Source: Legionella sp. W10-070
GTDB taxonomy: Bacteria; Pseudomonadota; Gammaproteobacteria; Legionellales; Legionellaceae
Assembly: GCF_900640175.1 (NCBI RefSeq)
Contig: NZ_CAAAJC010000005.1
Coordinates: forward strand, 61,895 to 125,894
Length of the DNA: 64,000 nt
Reading direction: 5' to 3'
Below, in pieces: positions 7,638-17,855 of this stretch (positions within the stretch are counted from its first letter, which is position 1; every line of letters starts with the position of its first letter). A program made the position numbers and the translations under genes. Under the pieces are notes generated by a model that was not told where the DNA came from, made no database searches, and saw only the letters and a list, made by a program, of their open reading frames with translations.

Positions 7638-9278
7638 TCATTCCTGGGTTAAATAAGTGCGGCGTTCGGTCATGGTTTCAATGCTGTTAACAACGCTCTG
7701 ATAGCAAATTTCATCCATGATGGGAATATCCTTCAAGGAGATGCCAGAATGAATGCCATAAGCAATAAAAAGGCTATCCTGCCATGTTTTTTCATTTTTC
7801 CTTGCTTTTGTTTTTAACCACAAAGCAATCCATAAAAAATGAAAGAGCCACCTCTCCCTGTGAGCTTCCAGTTCATCAGCAAATACAGAACTGATTGCCT
7901 CTTCCATGTCACAGACCTTTACTCCTTCGACAATCGAACAAAAGCGGTTGACCAACTTGTCGATATGGGCATTTTCCACATACCAGGATTCGGTAAACTG
8001 CTTCTCTTTGGGCCAGGATTTCGTACGCTTAAATGATAAATGCATTGCCTCCGGCGTGAATGGCGTAATCTGGATACTCAACTGGTCGATTAAATAGGGG
8101 GCGTCAATTAACGTCGGCTGAAAATGAATGCCCAGCAACTCCTGGATTTCCAGTAAATGCAGATCAGGCATCATTTCCTGTTCAATCATTCGGGCTAAAA
8201 AATGCCCGACCATCATTGTCAGATAAGAAATATCAACCTCACGCAAAGTGACCGAGTTATCAAACGCTTCATCATAATATTTTATCACTTCATCTGCAGG
8301 AATTGCCGGTGTAACCCAGGCGTCCTTAATGCCGAACTCATCTTTAAGCAACAGGCCGCACAGATAATTCTTTCTGCCTTTTTTTACATGAATAAAAATC
8401 CCCTGGGCACCACTACCATCTACCTCACTGGCCTTTATTTTGATGGTGGGCTTTTTTGCATCTCCCTGGCTAAAAACAACCCCTTTCATGCGCTGAATTT
8501 TTATCCAATTATCAAACTGCTTATGGTAAGAACCAGGGTACCAGTTTTTAATCGTCTGCAGACGGGACAATGAGACAGGGCTTAAGGTAATATGTCTTAT
8601 CAATTGCTCAAAAGTGGCAATAACAATACTGCGAACCTCTTGCTTGGGATGTAACAGCGCCAGTAATGCAATATCCTGCCCCTCTTCCAGGTTATACAGA
8701 TCAAGCATCAAATCAGAAAAAAAATCCGCAGGCATTGCATAACTTTGTGCAAAAAAATTCTCAGCAATATCAAACACTGATAAGTCCGCCAATTCTGCAA
8801 TTATCTCGCGAATAGCAGTTAAATGATCCAGTTCATCTTCAGGTGATAAATCATCTTCCTGACTTGCTAAATTAAGGTAAGCGTTTCTCAACTCGGGAAC
8901 TAACTCAACGTGGGATTCATAGAAGGCATTTAAAACAGGCAACCAGAAACTTAGGGAATGTTTGCCGCTACTAATTGTCCTGGCAATCGCCAGCATCAAC
9001 TCCCTTAAGGATTTGAAGGCTACTTTATTGCCACTTTCACAAGCGGACTGCAACTGTGCCACACAAATTTCCATAGCAAAGATACAAGCGGAATAATAAG
9101 CACGCTCTTCATCTATTTCACTATCGTCCAATAGATTAATTAGTTCGACAAGGCGTAGGGCAAGCTCTGGCTCCTGCAAGAAAGGAGCATAATGATGAAC
9201 CTCCGGATCGACGCTTTGTTCTATTAAAGCAGCCATATCCTCTATCCACCGTTTTAAACTTTCAATATTAGCTGTCAT
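7638..9278 (-). CDS. Conserved hypothetical protein (546 aa), tex-yciA operon
   Basis: A large soluble protein, mostly predicted alpha-helical and acidic in its first 220 residues, with a basic central beta-rich patch (KKPTIKIKASEVDGSG, IFIHVKKGRKNYLCGLLL) at about 275-310. It has no signal peptide or membrane segment. Its start overlaps the stop of yciA by 4 bases (ATGA), so it is translationally coupled as the third gene of tex-yciA. I do not recognise a catalytic motif. It appears to be a lineage-specific conserved gene rather than an orphan transferred with mobile DNA, because it is embedded in a housekeeping operon. Confidence 0.75.
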   Translation of the reverse strand: MTANIESLKRWIEDMAALIEQSVDPEVHHYAPFLQEPELALRLVELINLLDDSEIDEERAYYSACIFAMEICVAQLQSACESGNKVAFKSLRELMLAIARTISSGKHSLSFWLPVLNAFYESHVELVPELRNAYLNLASQEDDLSPEDELDHLTAIREIIAELADLSVFDIAENFFAQSYAMPADFFSDLMLDLYNLEEGQDIALLALLHPKQEVRSIVIATFEQLIRHITLSPVSLSRLQTIKNWYPGSYHKQFDNWIKIQRMKGVVFSQGDAKKPTIKIKASEVDGSGAQGIFIHVKKGRKNYLCGLLLKDEFGIKDAWVTPAIPADEVIKYYDEAFDNSVTLREVDISYLTMMVGHFLARMIEQEMMPDLHLLEIQELLGIHFQPTLIDAPYLIDQLSIQITPFTPEAMHLSFKRTKSWPKEKQFTESWYVENAHIDKLVNRFCSIVEGVKVCDMEEAISSVFADELEAHRERWLFHFLWIALWLKTKARKNEKTWQDSLFIAYGIHSGISLKDIPIMDEICYQSVVNSIETMTERRTYLTQE

Positions 9279-9655
9279 GTTGCATCAGATACCTGTCTCG
9301 GCTTGCCTTTTTCATCAATGGCAACAAAAATAAAGGTACCTTCCGTTACCCGATATCGTCCACCGCTGGTCGCAGGTTCTGCCCATACTTCTACGGCTAT
9401 TGTCATGGAGCTGTTCCCGCGTTTGATTAACTCCACATGGCAACTAACAATATCACCCACATGAACAGGCTTCATGAAGGTCATACTGTGGATAGCAACA
9501 GTGGCAACCCGGCCACGCGCTATTTTTTTTGCTAAAACACCAGCCGCCAGATCCATTTGGGAAACCAGCCAGCCGCCAAAAATATCGCCATTGGCATTGG
9601 TATCCGCAGGCATTGCCAGCGTTTGTATAGTGATTTCCCCACGAGGCTGATCCAT
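9275..9655 (-). CDS. yciA: Acyl-CoA thioesterase YciA
   Basis: A 126-aa hotdog-fold thioesterase that hydrolyses acyl-CoAs to free acid and CoA in the cytoplasm. The YciA signature is near-identical to the enterobacterial protein: TLAMPADTNANGDIFGGWL at residues 12-30, containing the catalytic Asp and neighbouring Asn, then GRVATVAIHSMTFMKPVHVGD, with a conserved IEVWAE-like strand. The length is that of the family. It starts 3 bases after the tex stop and overlaps the next gene by ATGA, so the three genes form one transcript. Confidence 0.93.
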   Translation of the reverse strand: MDQPRGEITIQTLAMPADTNANGDIFGGWLVSQMDLAAGVLAKKIARGRVATVAIHSMTFMKPVHVGDIVSCHVELIKRGNSSMTIAVEVWAEPATSGGRYRVTEGTFIFVAIDEKGKPRQVSDAT

Positions 9656-9658
9656 GTG

Positions 9659-12010
9659 TCAGGAGCCTCGTTTTAATTTTGCTAACGCATCAGCCATTGC
9701 CGTATTAAATATTGTTTTTTTAACGGTCGGCTTCTTGTTGGCTGGTTCCACCTTCTTTGCTACAGTCTGTTTTTTAGCAGGCTGGGCTTTTCTGGCTATG
9801 AACTGCTGTTTAACGGCTTTTTTCTGTCCTGTTGACGCCTTCTCTTCAGTCAACTTCATACTTAACCCAATGCGACGCCGCTCTGTATCAACCTCAACCA
9901 CTTTGACCGTAACAATATCGCCTGCCTTTACAACGGCATGCGGATCATTGATGAAACGATGGGTCATGGCAGAAATATGCACCAAACCATCCTGGTGAAC
10001 CCCAATATCGACAAAAGCACCAAAATTAGTCACATTAGAAACCACACCTTCAAGGATCATGCCCTCCTGCAAGTGGCTGATATCTTCGACTCCCTCTTTA
10101 AAATTAGCTGTCTTGAACTCCGGGCGTGGATCGCGGCCAGGCTTTTCCAATTCGCGCAAGATATCGCGGACAGTTGGCAATCCGTATGCTTCATCGACAT
10201 ACTGTTCTGCATTTACACTTTGCAATAATTCACGATTGCCAATAATCTGCCTTATCTCTATCTTTTTATCGGCAAGAATCTTTTCTACCAATGGATACGA
10301 TTCCGGGTGAACGCAAGAAGCATCCAGGGGATTACTGCCACTCATGATGCGTAAAAAACCTGCAGCCTGTTGGAACGTTTTCTCTCCCATGCGGGCAACA
10401 TGCTTTAATTGCTCACGATCAGTAAATGCACCATGTTCATCGCGGTATTGCACCAAATTCTTGGCCAATGTCTCATTTAGGCCGGAAACGCGGGTAAGTA
10501 AGGCGGCAGAAGCCGTATTGACATCAACCCCTACAGCATTCACACAATCTTCAACTACCCCATTTAAGCTACGGGCCAAACGTGCCTGGTTGACATCATG
10601 CTGATATTGGCCAACGCCAATTGATTTGGGTTCGATCTTCACCAGTTCAGCCAAGGGATCCTGTAGCCGCCTGGCAATGGAAACCGCGCCACGCAAAGAA
10701 ACATCCAGGTCAGGGAATTCATTCGCCGCCAATTCCGATGCCGAATAAACAGAGGCGCCTGCCTCACTGACCATAACTTTTGCCAGCTTCAAATCCGGAT
10801 ACATTTTCATCATATCGGCAACCAGACGCTCCGTTTCACGTGCACCGGTTCCATTTCCTATGCTGATCAGGCTCACCTGATGCTTCGCAGCCAGTTTGGC
10901 CAACTCAGCAAGGGCCTGATGCCATTCATTCTGCGGAGCGAAAGGAAAAACAGTGGTATAGTCAACAAGCTTTCCTGTCGCATCAACAATTACAACCTTT
11001 ACACCGGTGCGAATAGCGGGATCAAGCCCCATCGTCACTTGAGGGCCTGCAGGTGCAGCTAATAACAAGTCCCGTAAATTACGGGTAAAAACATGGATTG
11101 CCTCTTCGTCAGCCATTTCACGCAGACGGGTCAGTATTTCGAGTTCCAGCTTGGTGAATAATTTGATTTTCCACGTCATACGGACCGTATCAGCTAACCA
11201 GGCGTCAGCAGTCCTTCCCTCATCGCCGATACTAAAATGAGCCGCTACGCGTTTTTCGCCATACCCTGAGTCCTCTGGCAGAAGCAAGGATAACTGCAAA
11301 ACACTTTCACGCCGACCACGAAACAGGGCCAAGGCACGGTGGGAGGGGATTTTTTTAACAGCTTCCGAGTAATCAAAGTAATCGGCAAACTTGTTGGCAG
11401 CCGCTTTTTTTCCTGTATTAGTAGCCGCTGACTTCAGTACAGCATGCTGCCATAAATATTCACGCAGTTCGTTAAGGAGTTCCGCGTCCTCTGAAAATAG
11501 TTCCATGAGAATTTGCCGGGCACCTTCAAGTGCAGATTTCACATCATCAATGCCCGCTTCAGCATTAATAAAATCTGCTGCATGCACTTCCGGATCCAGA
11601 GAGGGGGTTTTCCACAAAGCGAGCGCAAGAGGTTCAAGCCCTGCTTCCCGGGCAAGCTGTGCTTTGGTACGCCGCTTGGGTCGATAAGGTAAGTACAAAT
11701 CCTCCAGGCGGGTTTTGGTATCGGCAGCCAGAATGGCGTTTTCCAGCTCAGGCGTCAACTTCTCCTGCTCACGGATAGATTGTAAAATGACCGTACGCCG
11801 CTCATCCAATTCACGCAGGTAATATAACCGTTCAGCGAGCTGCCTTAATTGCGTATCATCAAGGCCTTCAGTTGCCTCTTTACGGTAACGTGCGATAAAG
11901 GGCACTGTAGCACCTTCATCTAAAAGACGAATTGCTGTTTCAACTTGCGAAACGTTGACCTTAAGCTCCCGGGCAATAATCACCGCTGGTGCCAATCTCT
12001 CTTGAGTCAT
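9659..12010 (-). CDS. tex: Transcription accessory protein Tex
   Basis: A 783-aa RNA-binding protein of the Tex/Spt6-like family. In order: the N-terminal helical region ([20 protein letters not shown] at about 33-52), the RuvC-like YqgF domain ([17 protein letters not shown], about 325-460), tandem helix-hairpin-helix motifs ([17 protein letters not shown]) and an S1 domain at about 647-715 ([22 protein letters not shown]). The final 70 residues are a Lys/Ala-rich tail, longer and more basic than in many homologues, and probably add nucleic-acid affinity. It is the first gene of the operon with yciA. Confidence 0.95.
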   Translation of the reverse strand: MTQERLAPAVIIARELKVNVSQVETAIRLLDEGATVPFIARYRKEATEGLDDTQLRQLAERLYYLRELDERRTVILQSIREQEKLTPELENAILAADTKTRLEDLYLPYRPKRRTKAQLAREAGLEPLALALWKTPSLDPEVHAADFINAEAGIDDVKSALEGARQILMELFSEDAELLNELREYLWQHAVLKSAATNTGKKAAANKFADYFDYSEAVKKIPSHRALALFRGRRESVLQLSLLLPEDSGYGEKRVAAHFSIGDEGRTADAWLADTVRMTWKIKLFTKLELEILTRLREMADEEAIHVFTRNLRDLLLAAPAGPQVTMGLDPAIRTGVKVVIVDATGKLVDYTTVFPFAPQNEWHQALAELAKLAAKHQVSLISIGNGTGARETERLVADMMKMYPDLKLAKVMVSEAGASVYSASELAANEFPDLDVSLRGAVSIARRLQDPLAELVKIEPKSIGVGQYQHDVNQARLARSLNGVVEDCVNAVGVDVNTASAALLTRVSGLNETLAKNLVQYRDEHGAFTDREQLKHVARMGEKTFQQAAGFLRIMSGSNPLDASCVHPESYPLVEKILADKKIEIRQIIGNRELLQSVNAEQYVDEAYGLPTVRDILRELEKPGRDPRPEFKTANFKEGVEDISHLQEGMILEGVVSNVTNFGAFVDIGVHQDGLVHISAMTHRFINDPHAVVKAGDIVTVKVVEVDTERRRIGLSMKLTEEKASTGQKKAVKQQFIARKAQPAKKQTVAKKVEPANKKPTVKKTIFNTAMADALAKLKRGS

Positions 12011-12165
12011 TCACATCCCCGTAAAACATAATAAAAAACGCATGGCATTATATACCGATTAGCTTGTATTTTGCGAATTTTAGGCAGTATTAATATTGGA
12101 CCGTCTGAGGCTGGCGATGCCTGCCGCGATCCTTGAACAGTTTAAAAATCCTGCCACCTGCCATT

Positions 12166-13980
12166 TCACTCAACAGTCACCGATTTCGCCAGATTCCTTG
12201 GTTGATCGACATCCGTTCCTTTGGCTACAGCAACATGGTAAGCCAATAATTGCAAAGGAATTGTATATAGAATAGGGGCAATCCAGCGGCCACAGGCTGG
12301 AACATGAATTAATCGTGCGCCATTGGTTTCCCAGGCTTTTGAATCATCGACAAAAACAATTAATTGGCCACCTCTGGCACTGACCTCATGGAGATTAGAT
12401 TTTAATTTGTCGAATAATTCATCATTTGGTGCCACAGCAATCACCGGCATATCCTTATCCACCAGCGCAAGAGGTCCATGTTTAAGCTCGCCAGCGGGAT
12501 AGGCTTCTGCATGGATGTATGAAATTTCCTTAAGCTTCAACGCACCTTCCATTGCCACTGGATATTCTACGCCACGCCCCAGGAACAGGGCATGTGCCTT
12601 GTTAACAAACAAAGCCGCCAGTCCCTTAATTTCCTCGTTCATTTTTAATACACGCTCACAGCAGGCAGGCAGCTCCTGTAATTCTGCAAGGATCTGGGTT
12701 GCTCGTTCATCTTTACAAAGGGCCGCGGCAAGCATAAGAAAAGCAGCAAGCTGGGTGGTAAATGCTTTGGTAGATGCCACACCTATTTCAACTCCCGCAC
12801 GCGTCAGAAATACACAATCGGATTCTCTGACCAGTGTACTGGTAGCAACATTACAAATGGCTAAACTAGCTAAATAATTCATTGATTTTGCTTTATAAAG
12901 CGCAGCCAGGGTATCTGCCGTTTCTCCAGATTGTGAAATGGTAATAAATAACGTATTGTCCCCTACAACCACATCACGATAGCGATACTCACTAGCTATC
13001 TCAACCTGAGTCGGCAAGCCGGTTAATGATTCCAGCCAATATCGGGCAATCAGGCCTGCGTGATAACTTGTGCCGCAGGCGACAATATGAATTTGCCTTA
13101 GCTGGGCAAAAATAGAAGAAGCTCGTTCACCAAAACTGGTTTTCAGTACTTCCCTGCTGCTGACCCTTCCCTCCAAGGTATCGGCAAGAACCCTGGTTTG
13201 CTCATGGATTTCTTTCAACATAAAATGGCGATAAGAGCCTTTGCTGACCGTTTGATTATCGTCATCCAAGCGATGGGCCAACCGCTCAACAGCCTCTCCT
13301 TCGGCGTTAAACAAAAACACTTTATCCGCACTCAGGCAGGCACTATCCCCTTCTTCAAGGTAGATTACCGATTGTGCAAAGGCGCGTAATGCCAAAGCAT
13401 CTGAGGCAATAAATTGTTCACTCAACCCCAAACCAACAACCAATGGGCTACCCTTGCGAATAGCAACCAGCTCTTGCGGGCGTTGCTGATGGATAACACC
13501 TAAAGCAAACGCCCCTTTCATTTCCCGGGAGGCCTCCTGAACAGCCCGCAGCAAATCTTCATGCTGTTGATAATAAGAATGGATTAAGTGGACCGCCACC
13601 TCGGTATCTGTTTCCGAACTGAACTGGTAGCCTTTGGCGCTTAGCTTCTCTCGGAGTGCATCGTGGTTTTCGATAATTCCATTGTGCACCACGGCAATTT
13701 CATCATGGGAAGTATGGGGATGAGCATTTAACTCACATGGCTTGCCATGGGTCGCCCAACGTGTATGCGCAATGCCCAGATTTCCAGTAATTGCGGTTTT
13801 TTGTATTGCATCCGCTAAAGCCTGTACTTTTCCCTGGATCCTTATTCGCCCCAAATGCCCGGAGCCATCGATTAAGGCCATACCAGCCGAATCATAGCCC
13901 CGGTACTCAAGGCGTCTTAATCCCTCCAATAAAATCTTGCTGATATCACGTTGCGATGCTGCACCGATGATTCCACACAT
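12166..13980 (-). CDS. glmS: Glutamine-fructose-6-phosphate aminotransferase GlmS
   Basis: This makes glucosamine-6-phosphate from fructose-6-phosphate and glutamine, the first step towards peptidoglycan and LPS amino sugars. The start is set at ATG 13980 because the protein must begin MCGIIGA: Cys2 becomes the N-terminal nucleophile after Met removal. A longer upstream in-frame reading would destroy that. Family blocks visible: LEYRGYDSAGMA, HTRWATHG, GNLG and HNGIIENH in the glutaminase half; two SIS domains (ACGTSYHAG, ITISQSGETADT) in the synthase half; and the C-terminal PRNLAKSVTVE. It has 604 aa, normal for the family. No glmS ribozyme is expected or seen. Confidence 0.97.
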   Translation of the reverse strand: MCGIIGAASQRDISKILLEGLRRLEYRGYDSAGMALIDGSGHLGRIRIQGKVQALADAIQKTAITGNLGIAHTRWATHGKPCELNAHPHTSHDEIAVVHNGIIENHDALREKLSAKGYQFSSETDTEVAVHLIHSYYQQHEDLLRAVQEASREMKGAFALGVIHQQRPQELVAIRKGSPLVVGLGLSEQFIASDALALRAFAQSVIYLEEGDSACLSADKVFLFNAEGEAVERLAHRLDDDNQTVSKGSYRHFMLKEIHEQTRVLADTLEGRVSSREVLKTSFGERASSIFAQLRQIHIVACGTSYHAGLIARYWLESLTGLPTQVEIASEYRYRDVVVGDNTLFITISQSGETADTLAALYKAKSMNYLASLAICNVATSTLVRESDCVFLTRAGVEIGVASTKAFTTQLAAFLMLAAALCKDERATQILAELQELPACCERVLKMNEEIKGLAALFVNKAHALFLGRGVEYPVAMEGALKLKEISYIHAEAYPAGELKHGPLALVDKDMPVIAVAPNDELFDKLKSNLHEVSARGGQLIVFVDDSKAWETNGARLIHVPACGRWIAPILYTIPLQLLAYHVAVAKGTDVDQPRNLAKSVTVE

Positions 13981-14078
13981 AGCGACTCTCCTTACCCTAT
14001 CCCCTGTATCCTCATACTGTAGGATACAGGGGAAAAATCTGCAAAAATGGCAAAAGTATGCCACATAAATGCTAAAAC

Positions 14079-15380
14079 CTAAATATTTGCAGGCAATTGG
14101 CACAACACTCGATAACCGTGTGCTTTCATTGCTTCACAAATTTCATAGGCCAGATACTGATGGGCGCGGGTCGTAGGATGTATTTCATCCCAAAACAAAT
14201 AGCTCTCCGGGGTATCACAAACATAATAGTTCTTTTCTCCAGCAGCAAACTGACTATCCTGATATTGTAATAACTGTGCATATTGCAATACATAATTTCC
14301 CCTGAAGGGTGAATTAGTAACCTTGGAAATCATGGGCAATTTGACGTCAATGCAAGCATCGGTGATATTGGAAAAACCATATTGCTGCGGGTTGGCCAAC
14401 GCCCTTTGCAAATACTGCTCCAGATCAATGTAGAGAAAATCAACTTCAGGCGATGCTTTTTGCCACTCTTCGACCCGCTTTTGCAATCGCTCATTATGCT
14501 GATAGATGGCAGCTGTCAGCACAGGCCTGTCTGTGGTATATATAAACTTTGGCGTCAAACCCACATCAGGCAACCCCAAAACCACAATATGCCGCGCCCC
14601 TGCTTTGGTTAGCTTGCGTACACCTGAAGTAATACTATCCAGCACGTTATCGATATAGTTACTCATCACCGCCGGATTATAATTATCTTCAAAAAATAAA
14701 ACGTTCAGGTAATCATTAGCACCCGTAAATACGAAGTAAACGGTATCCTCATCCAGGGTTTCATTGATCATTAAATAGGCTTGCACAGTCAAACCCAGGC
14801 TTGGCGGTATTAATTTGCCAACAATTAAATTTTTTAAAGTTCCCAGCGGATGACGAATTAAGTTCCAGGTAGTGAGCTGATGAGCATAAGTGACTGCCCA
14901 ACTGCCACCAAAAGCCTGATTGCTGTAATCCTGATTACCCTCTCTGTCAAGACCGATCATCGGCGCAAGGTATTCATTCCACACCCGGCCGTTGGAAAAA
15001 TGAGCCTGCCAGTAAGGTGCTGCTGGAATGACCGGCACCTTGCGAACTTTTCCAACAATAGAAGCTAACAAGGGTCCTAACTCTGTATCAAAAAAATGAG
15101 TAACCACCTCAATGCCGGCATCTAATACCATCTGAGGGACATAGTAATCAGCAGCAAATTCTTCCATCCTGTTAATAACAAAAATTTTTAGAGGATGGAC
15201 CAGATAAGCAGGGCTTTCATCTTGCCGCAGACTTTTCATAAGATGCGCCGTATTGCCATTATCGGATAAGCTATCACCAAAAATAACCATCGCGTTTATT
15301 GGCTTAGCCGCAAAGAGAGTAAGGGGACAGTAAAAAACCAAAAGACATAACCAATAGCACATCCTGGTGCGATATGACAT
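14079..15380 (-). CDS. plaC: PlaC-like GDSL lysophospholipase A / glycerophospholipid:cholesterol acyltransferase
   Basis: A 433-aa secreted SGNH hydrolase. An N-terminal signal peptide (hydrophobic residues about 8-24, ending FAA) is followed by block I FGDSLSDNGNT with nucleophile Ser37, block III GANDY at about 218-222, and block V DEIHPT with catalytic Asp and His near 398-401. The length, and the Cys-containing insertion before the C-terminal block (DACIDVK and YYVCDTPES), fit Legionella PlaC rather than the shorter PlaA. In that family a disulfide loop is removed by a zinc protease for activation. It would act outside the cell on host or bacterial phospholipids and sterols. PlaD-type paralogues are the alternative. 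Confidence 0.75.
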   Translation of the reverse strand: MSYRTRMCYWLCLLVFYCPLTLFAAKPINAMVIFGDSLSDNGNTAHLMKSLRQDESPAYLVHPLKIFVINRMEEFAADYYVPQMVLDAGIEVVTHFFDTELGPLLASIVGKVRKVPVIPAAPYWQAHFSNGRVWNEYLAPMIGLDREGNQDYSNQAFGGSWAVTYAHQLTTWNLIRHPLGTLKNLIVGKLIPPSLGLTVQAYLMINETLDEDTVYFVFTGANDYLNVLFFEDNYNPAVMSNYIDNVLDSITSGVRKLTKAGARHIVVLGLPDVGLTPKFIYTTDRPVLTAAIYQHNERLQKRVEEWQKASPEVDFLYIDLEQYLQRALANPQQYGFSNITDACIDVKLPMISKVTNSPFRGNYVLQYAQLLQYQDSQFAAGEKNYYVCDTPESYLFWDEIHPTTRAHQYLAYEICEAMKAHGYRVLCQLPANI

Positions 15381-15527
15381 AATCTCTCCTTAGATTTAAA
15401 ATTCCATTAGCGCCTGCTTGCCTCAATATTTGCCATAAGAGGGGAGGTGGTTATTAATAACCTGTCTAGTAGATTAGATCCTGGTTTTCTTTTTTGTCAA
15501 TAAAATCCTGAAGCAAGGAAAATTACG

Positions 15528-15917
15528 ATGTCCACCGCCTTACAAACACTTATTAGTTTAGAAAAAGACGCGCGGGATTTTGGTTTTGACTGGCCAGATC
15601 AGCAAATGATTATTGAGCAGGCAATCAGCGAGTGTGAAGAGATTAGCGAAGCCATTGCCAAAGGTGAAGGCAAGGAGCGCATCCAGGAGGAAATTGGCGA
15701 TTTGCTGCATACCGCAATTTCTCTATGCCTTTTTTCAGGATTTGAACCAGAACAAACACTTGCAAACGTCGTTGATAAATTTAGCTCCAGATTGCTGGCC
15801 TTGAAAGAAATTACAAAAAAGCAAGGGCTTAGCACCCTTAAAGGCCAATCTATCCAATTCATGATGGAACTCTGGCTGGAAGCAAAATCTTCTGCTCAAA
15901 CTACAGCGAAGAGGTAA
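15528..15917 (+). CDS. MazG-like nucleotide pyrophosphohydrolase
   Basis: A 129-aa all-alpha NTP pyrophosphatase-type protein. The metal-binding pattern of the MazG fold is visible: SECEEISEAI (ExxEE) at about 34-43 and IQEEIGDLLHTAISLC (EExxD) at about 52-67. It probably hydrolyses a nucleoside triphosphate, for example a damaged or minor one, to the monophosphate; the substrate cannot be read from sequence. A GCAAGGA-like ribosome-binding site precedes the ATG. It is divergent from plaC. Confidence 0.75.
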   Translation: MSTALQTLISLEKDARDFGFDWPDQQMIIEQAISECEEISEAIAKGEGKERIQEEIGDLLHTAISLCLFSGFEPEQTLANVVDKFSSRLLALKEITKKQGLSTLKGQSIQFMMELWLEAKSSAQTTAKR

Positions 15918-16057
15918 ATTTTTTCTATCGCAATTCAGGACTCGTAAATTTCACTTTGATTTTCACTGATTGACTTAGCCGCAACGATTTGTAAGCAAAT
16001 CGACTATAATTTAAAGCGAGAATTGATAAATTAAAGCATTACAGGCAGTTGAATTTT

Positions 16058-16492
16058 ATGAAAATCAAACTTGAATCAATGAAAATTAATCCGTCTGAAA
16101 CAGGCAACGACACTAAGCTTGTTTGTATGTATAATGATGAAATAGTGTGCACCGCTCAACTTACTTCATCCAGGGAAGGCCTTCAGTTAAAATGGATTGA
16201 AACGGAGGATCAGTATAAAAACAAGGGAATAGCAACCGAGGTGATGGAGCATATAGCAAATCAGGCTTTATCAAAAAATCTAAACCTTGTCATTAAAGCA
16301 GTGGATGAATCGACGCTTAACTTTTATTACAAGTGGTTTATAAGAAGGCTTGGTAACAGCCATATTGATATTGAGGATATCAAGGATAAATTTAATAACC
16401 TGGTTGATGATGAATCTCTTATTATCACGCTGTCGCCCGATGATTTAACATGGCATCTATCAGAAGTAAGAGCTACATCGCCAAAATTATAA
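16058..16492 (+). CDS. GNAT-like acetyltransferase family protein
   Basis: About 144 aa. The acetyl-CoA binding motif A of GNAT enzymes is recognisable as YKNKGIATEVMEHIANQAL (the Q/RxxGxA-type loop), followed by LNLVIKAVDESTLNFYYKWF, where an aromatic pair typically lines the CoA site. ATG 16058 is preferred over TTG 16049. The substrate is unknown. It is a single-gene unit between MazG-like and the HPF fusion. Confidence 0.55.
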   Translation: MKIKLESMKINPSETGNDTKLVCMYNDEIVCTAQLTSSREGLQLKWIETEDQYKNKGIATEVMEHIANQALSKNLNLVIKAVDESTLNFYYKWFIRRLGNSHIDIEDIKDKFNNLVDDESLIITLSPDDLTWHLSEVRATSPKL

Positions 16493-16667
16493 TGCGCCAC
16501 TCTATACCGCGAAAGACTAAATTGCCAAACAGCATAATATTTTAAAAATCATAAGGGAAAGCCCTGAAGTTCGCTCCCATCCAGATGGTTCTCATTGAAA
16601 ATATCAAATTACTTGACTATAGATTAAGAATAAAAGCATAAAAATAAGCAGGGAGGTAGACGCGAAA

Positions 16668-17255
16668 ATGAAACTTCCTATTCAGGTGGTATTCCGTAAC
16701 ATGGATCCATCGCCCGCTGCTGAAGATAAAGCCCGCAGCCTCGCCAACAAGCTGGATCGTTATTATGATCGCATCATGAGCTGTCGCGTGGTCATTGAAG
16801 CCCACCATCGCCACCATTACAAAGGCAACATCTACCATGTCCGCATTGATTTAACCCTGCCGCACTCTGAACTGGTGGTCAGCCGAGATCCCTCACAAAA
16901 TCATGCTCATGAAGATGTGTACGTAGCTATCCGGGACGCCTTCAATGCCATCAAAAGACAACTTCAAGATCATGTCGATAAGCAGCGGGGACGAGTGAAA
17001 CACCATGAGCCCACGCCCCAGGGACGGATTACTGAAATTTATCCGCCAGCTGATTATGGTTACATTGAAACAATCGATGGCAGAAGGCTTCGCTTTACCA
17101 GTAGCAGTGTGGTCGATTATGACTTTGAAAGCCTTGAGATTGGTGATAGAGTGAGTTTCATTGAAGCCGAAAACACCAGTGCCAAAGAAACTGCAGCCAG
17201 CACAGTCTATATCGAGAACAAAAATTCTGTTGCCGATCGAACAGTTGAAAAATAG
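16668..17255 (+). CDS. Ribosome hibernation factor HPF/RaiA domain fused to a cold-shock-like domain
   Basis: A 195-aa cytoplasmic protein. Residues 1-105 form the S30AE/HPF domain (MKLPIQVVFRNMDPSPA, then VVIEAHHRHHYKGNIYHVRIDL, VYVAIRDAFNAIKRQL), which in relatives binds the 30S decoding site of idle ribosomes. Residues about 117-180 form a compact beta-rich, cold-shock-like segment (GRITEIYPPADYGYIETIDG, then FTSSSVVDYDFESLEIGDRVSF). This differs from long-form HPF, whose second domain dimerises ribosomes. AGGGAGG is just upstream of the ATG. It is followed 35 bases later by a CBS-domain gene, probably in one transcript. Confidence 0.85.
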   Translation: MKLPIQVVFRNMDPSPAAEDKARSLANKLDRYYDRIMSCRVVIEAHHRHHYKGNIYHVRIDLTLPHSELVVSRDPSQNHAHEDVYVAIRDAFNAIKRQLQDHVDKQRGRVKHHEPTPQGRITEIYPPADYGYIETIDGRRLRFTSSSVVDYDFESLEIGDRVSFIEAENTSAKETAASTVYIENKNSVADRTVEK

Positions 17256-17290
17256 CAATAGATAAGGACTATTATTTGGAGGTTCGTTCT

Positions 17291-17740
17291 ATGCAAGTTG
17301 GTGAGTTCTGTAATCGTGAAGTTGTCATTCTTTATGGCGATGAATCAGTAAAAGCCGCTGCCGAACTGATGCGCTCACATCATGTAGGCGACGTGGTACT
17401 GGTTGAAGAACAGCAAGGAAAGTGCGTCCCTACAGGCCTCATTTCAGACCGCGATCTGGTTGTGGAAGTAATGGTACCCGGACTTCAACCGGAAAAGTTG
17501 GCTGCAAAGGATATTGTTACCCGTCCCGTCTTGCTGGCGCATGAAAAAGACAGCCTTTTTGATGCCTTGGAGGTTATGCGAGAAAAGGGAATCCGGCGTT
17601 TGCCGGTGGTTGATGACAATCAGGCCCTGATAGGCATTATAACGATTGACGACATTATTGATATCCTGACCGAGATGCTTGGTTGTGTAGTGCAGGTTAT
17701 CAAACGGCAACGGGATTTGGAAACGCAAGAAAGACCTTAA
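17291..17740 (+). CDS. Tandem CBS-domain protein
   Basis: A 149-aa protein made of two CBS modules, residues about 8-65 and 78-135. It starts MQVGEFCNREVVILY and shows the typical LISDRDLVVEV and IRRLPVVDDNQALIGIITIDDIID endings. Such stand-alone pairs bind adenosine nucleotides and sense energy state. ATG 17291 is chosen because TGGAGG at 17277-17282 lies 8 bases upstream, whereas TTG 17276 has no site. The pairing with an HPF-type protein suggests a link between nucleotide state and ribosome hibernation; that is inference. Confidence 0.85.
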   Translation: MQVGEFCNREVVILYGDESVKAAAELMRSHHVGDVVLVEEQQGKCVPTGLISDRDLVVEVMVPGLQPEKLAAKDIVTRPVLLAHEKDSLFDALEVMREKGIRRLPVVDDNQALIGIITIDDIIDILTEMLGCVVQVIKRQRDLETQERP

Positions 17741-17855
17741 CCAGGCATGAGTAAATTAAAGGCTGCAGGTGCCCATCACTAATGGCCCTTGATTATCTTG
17801 TGCTCCGTTACCCGATGCGTTAATGTCATTAGTAAATATCAAAGGAATGAAATAA

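Noticed and set aside
12011..12165. Riboswitch or small RNA between tex and glmS
   Set aside because: No conserved fold or promoter pair could be seen; the glmS ribozyme belongs to Gram-positive bacteria and would lie upstream of glmS, not here.
13981..14103. N-terminal extension of GlmS
   Set aside because: The enzyme needs the N-terminal Cys after MCGIIG; an extension would abolish glutaminase activity.
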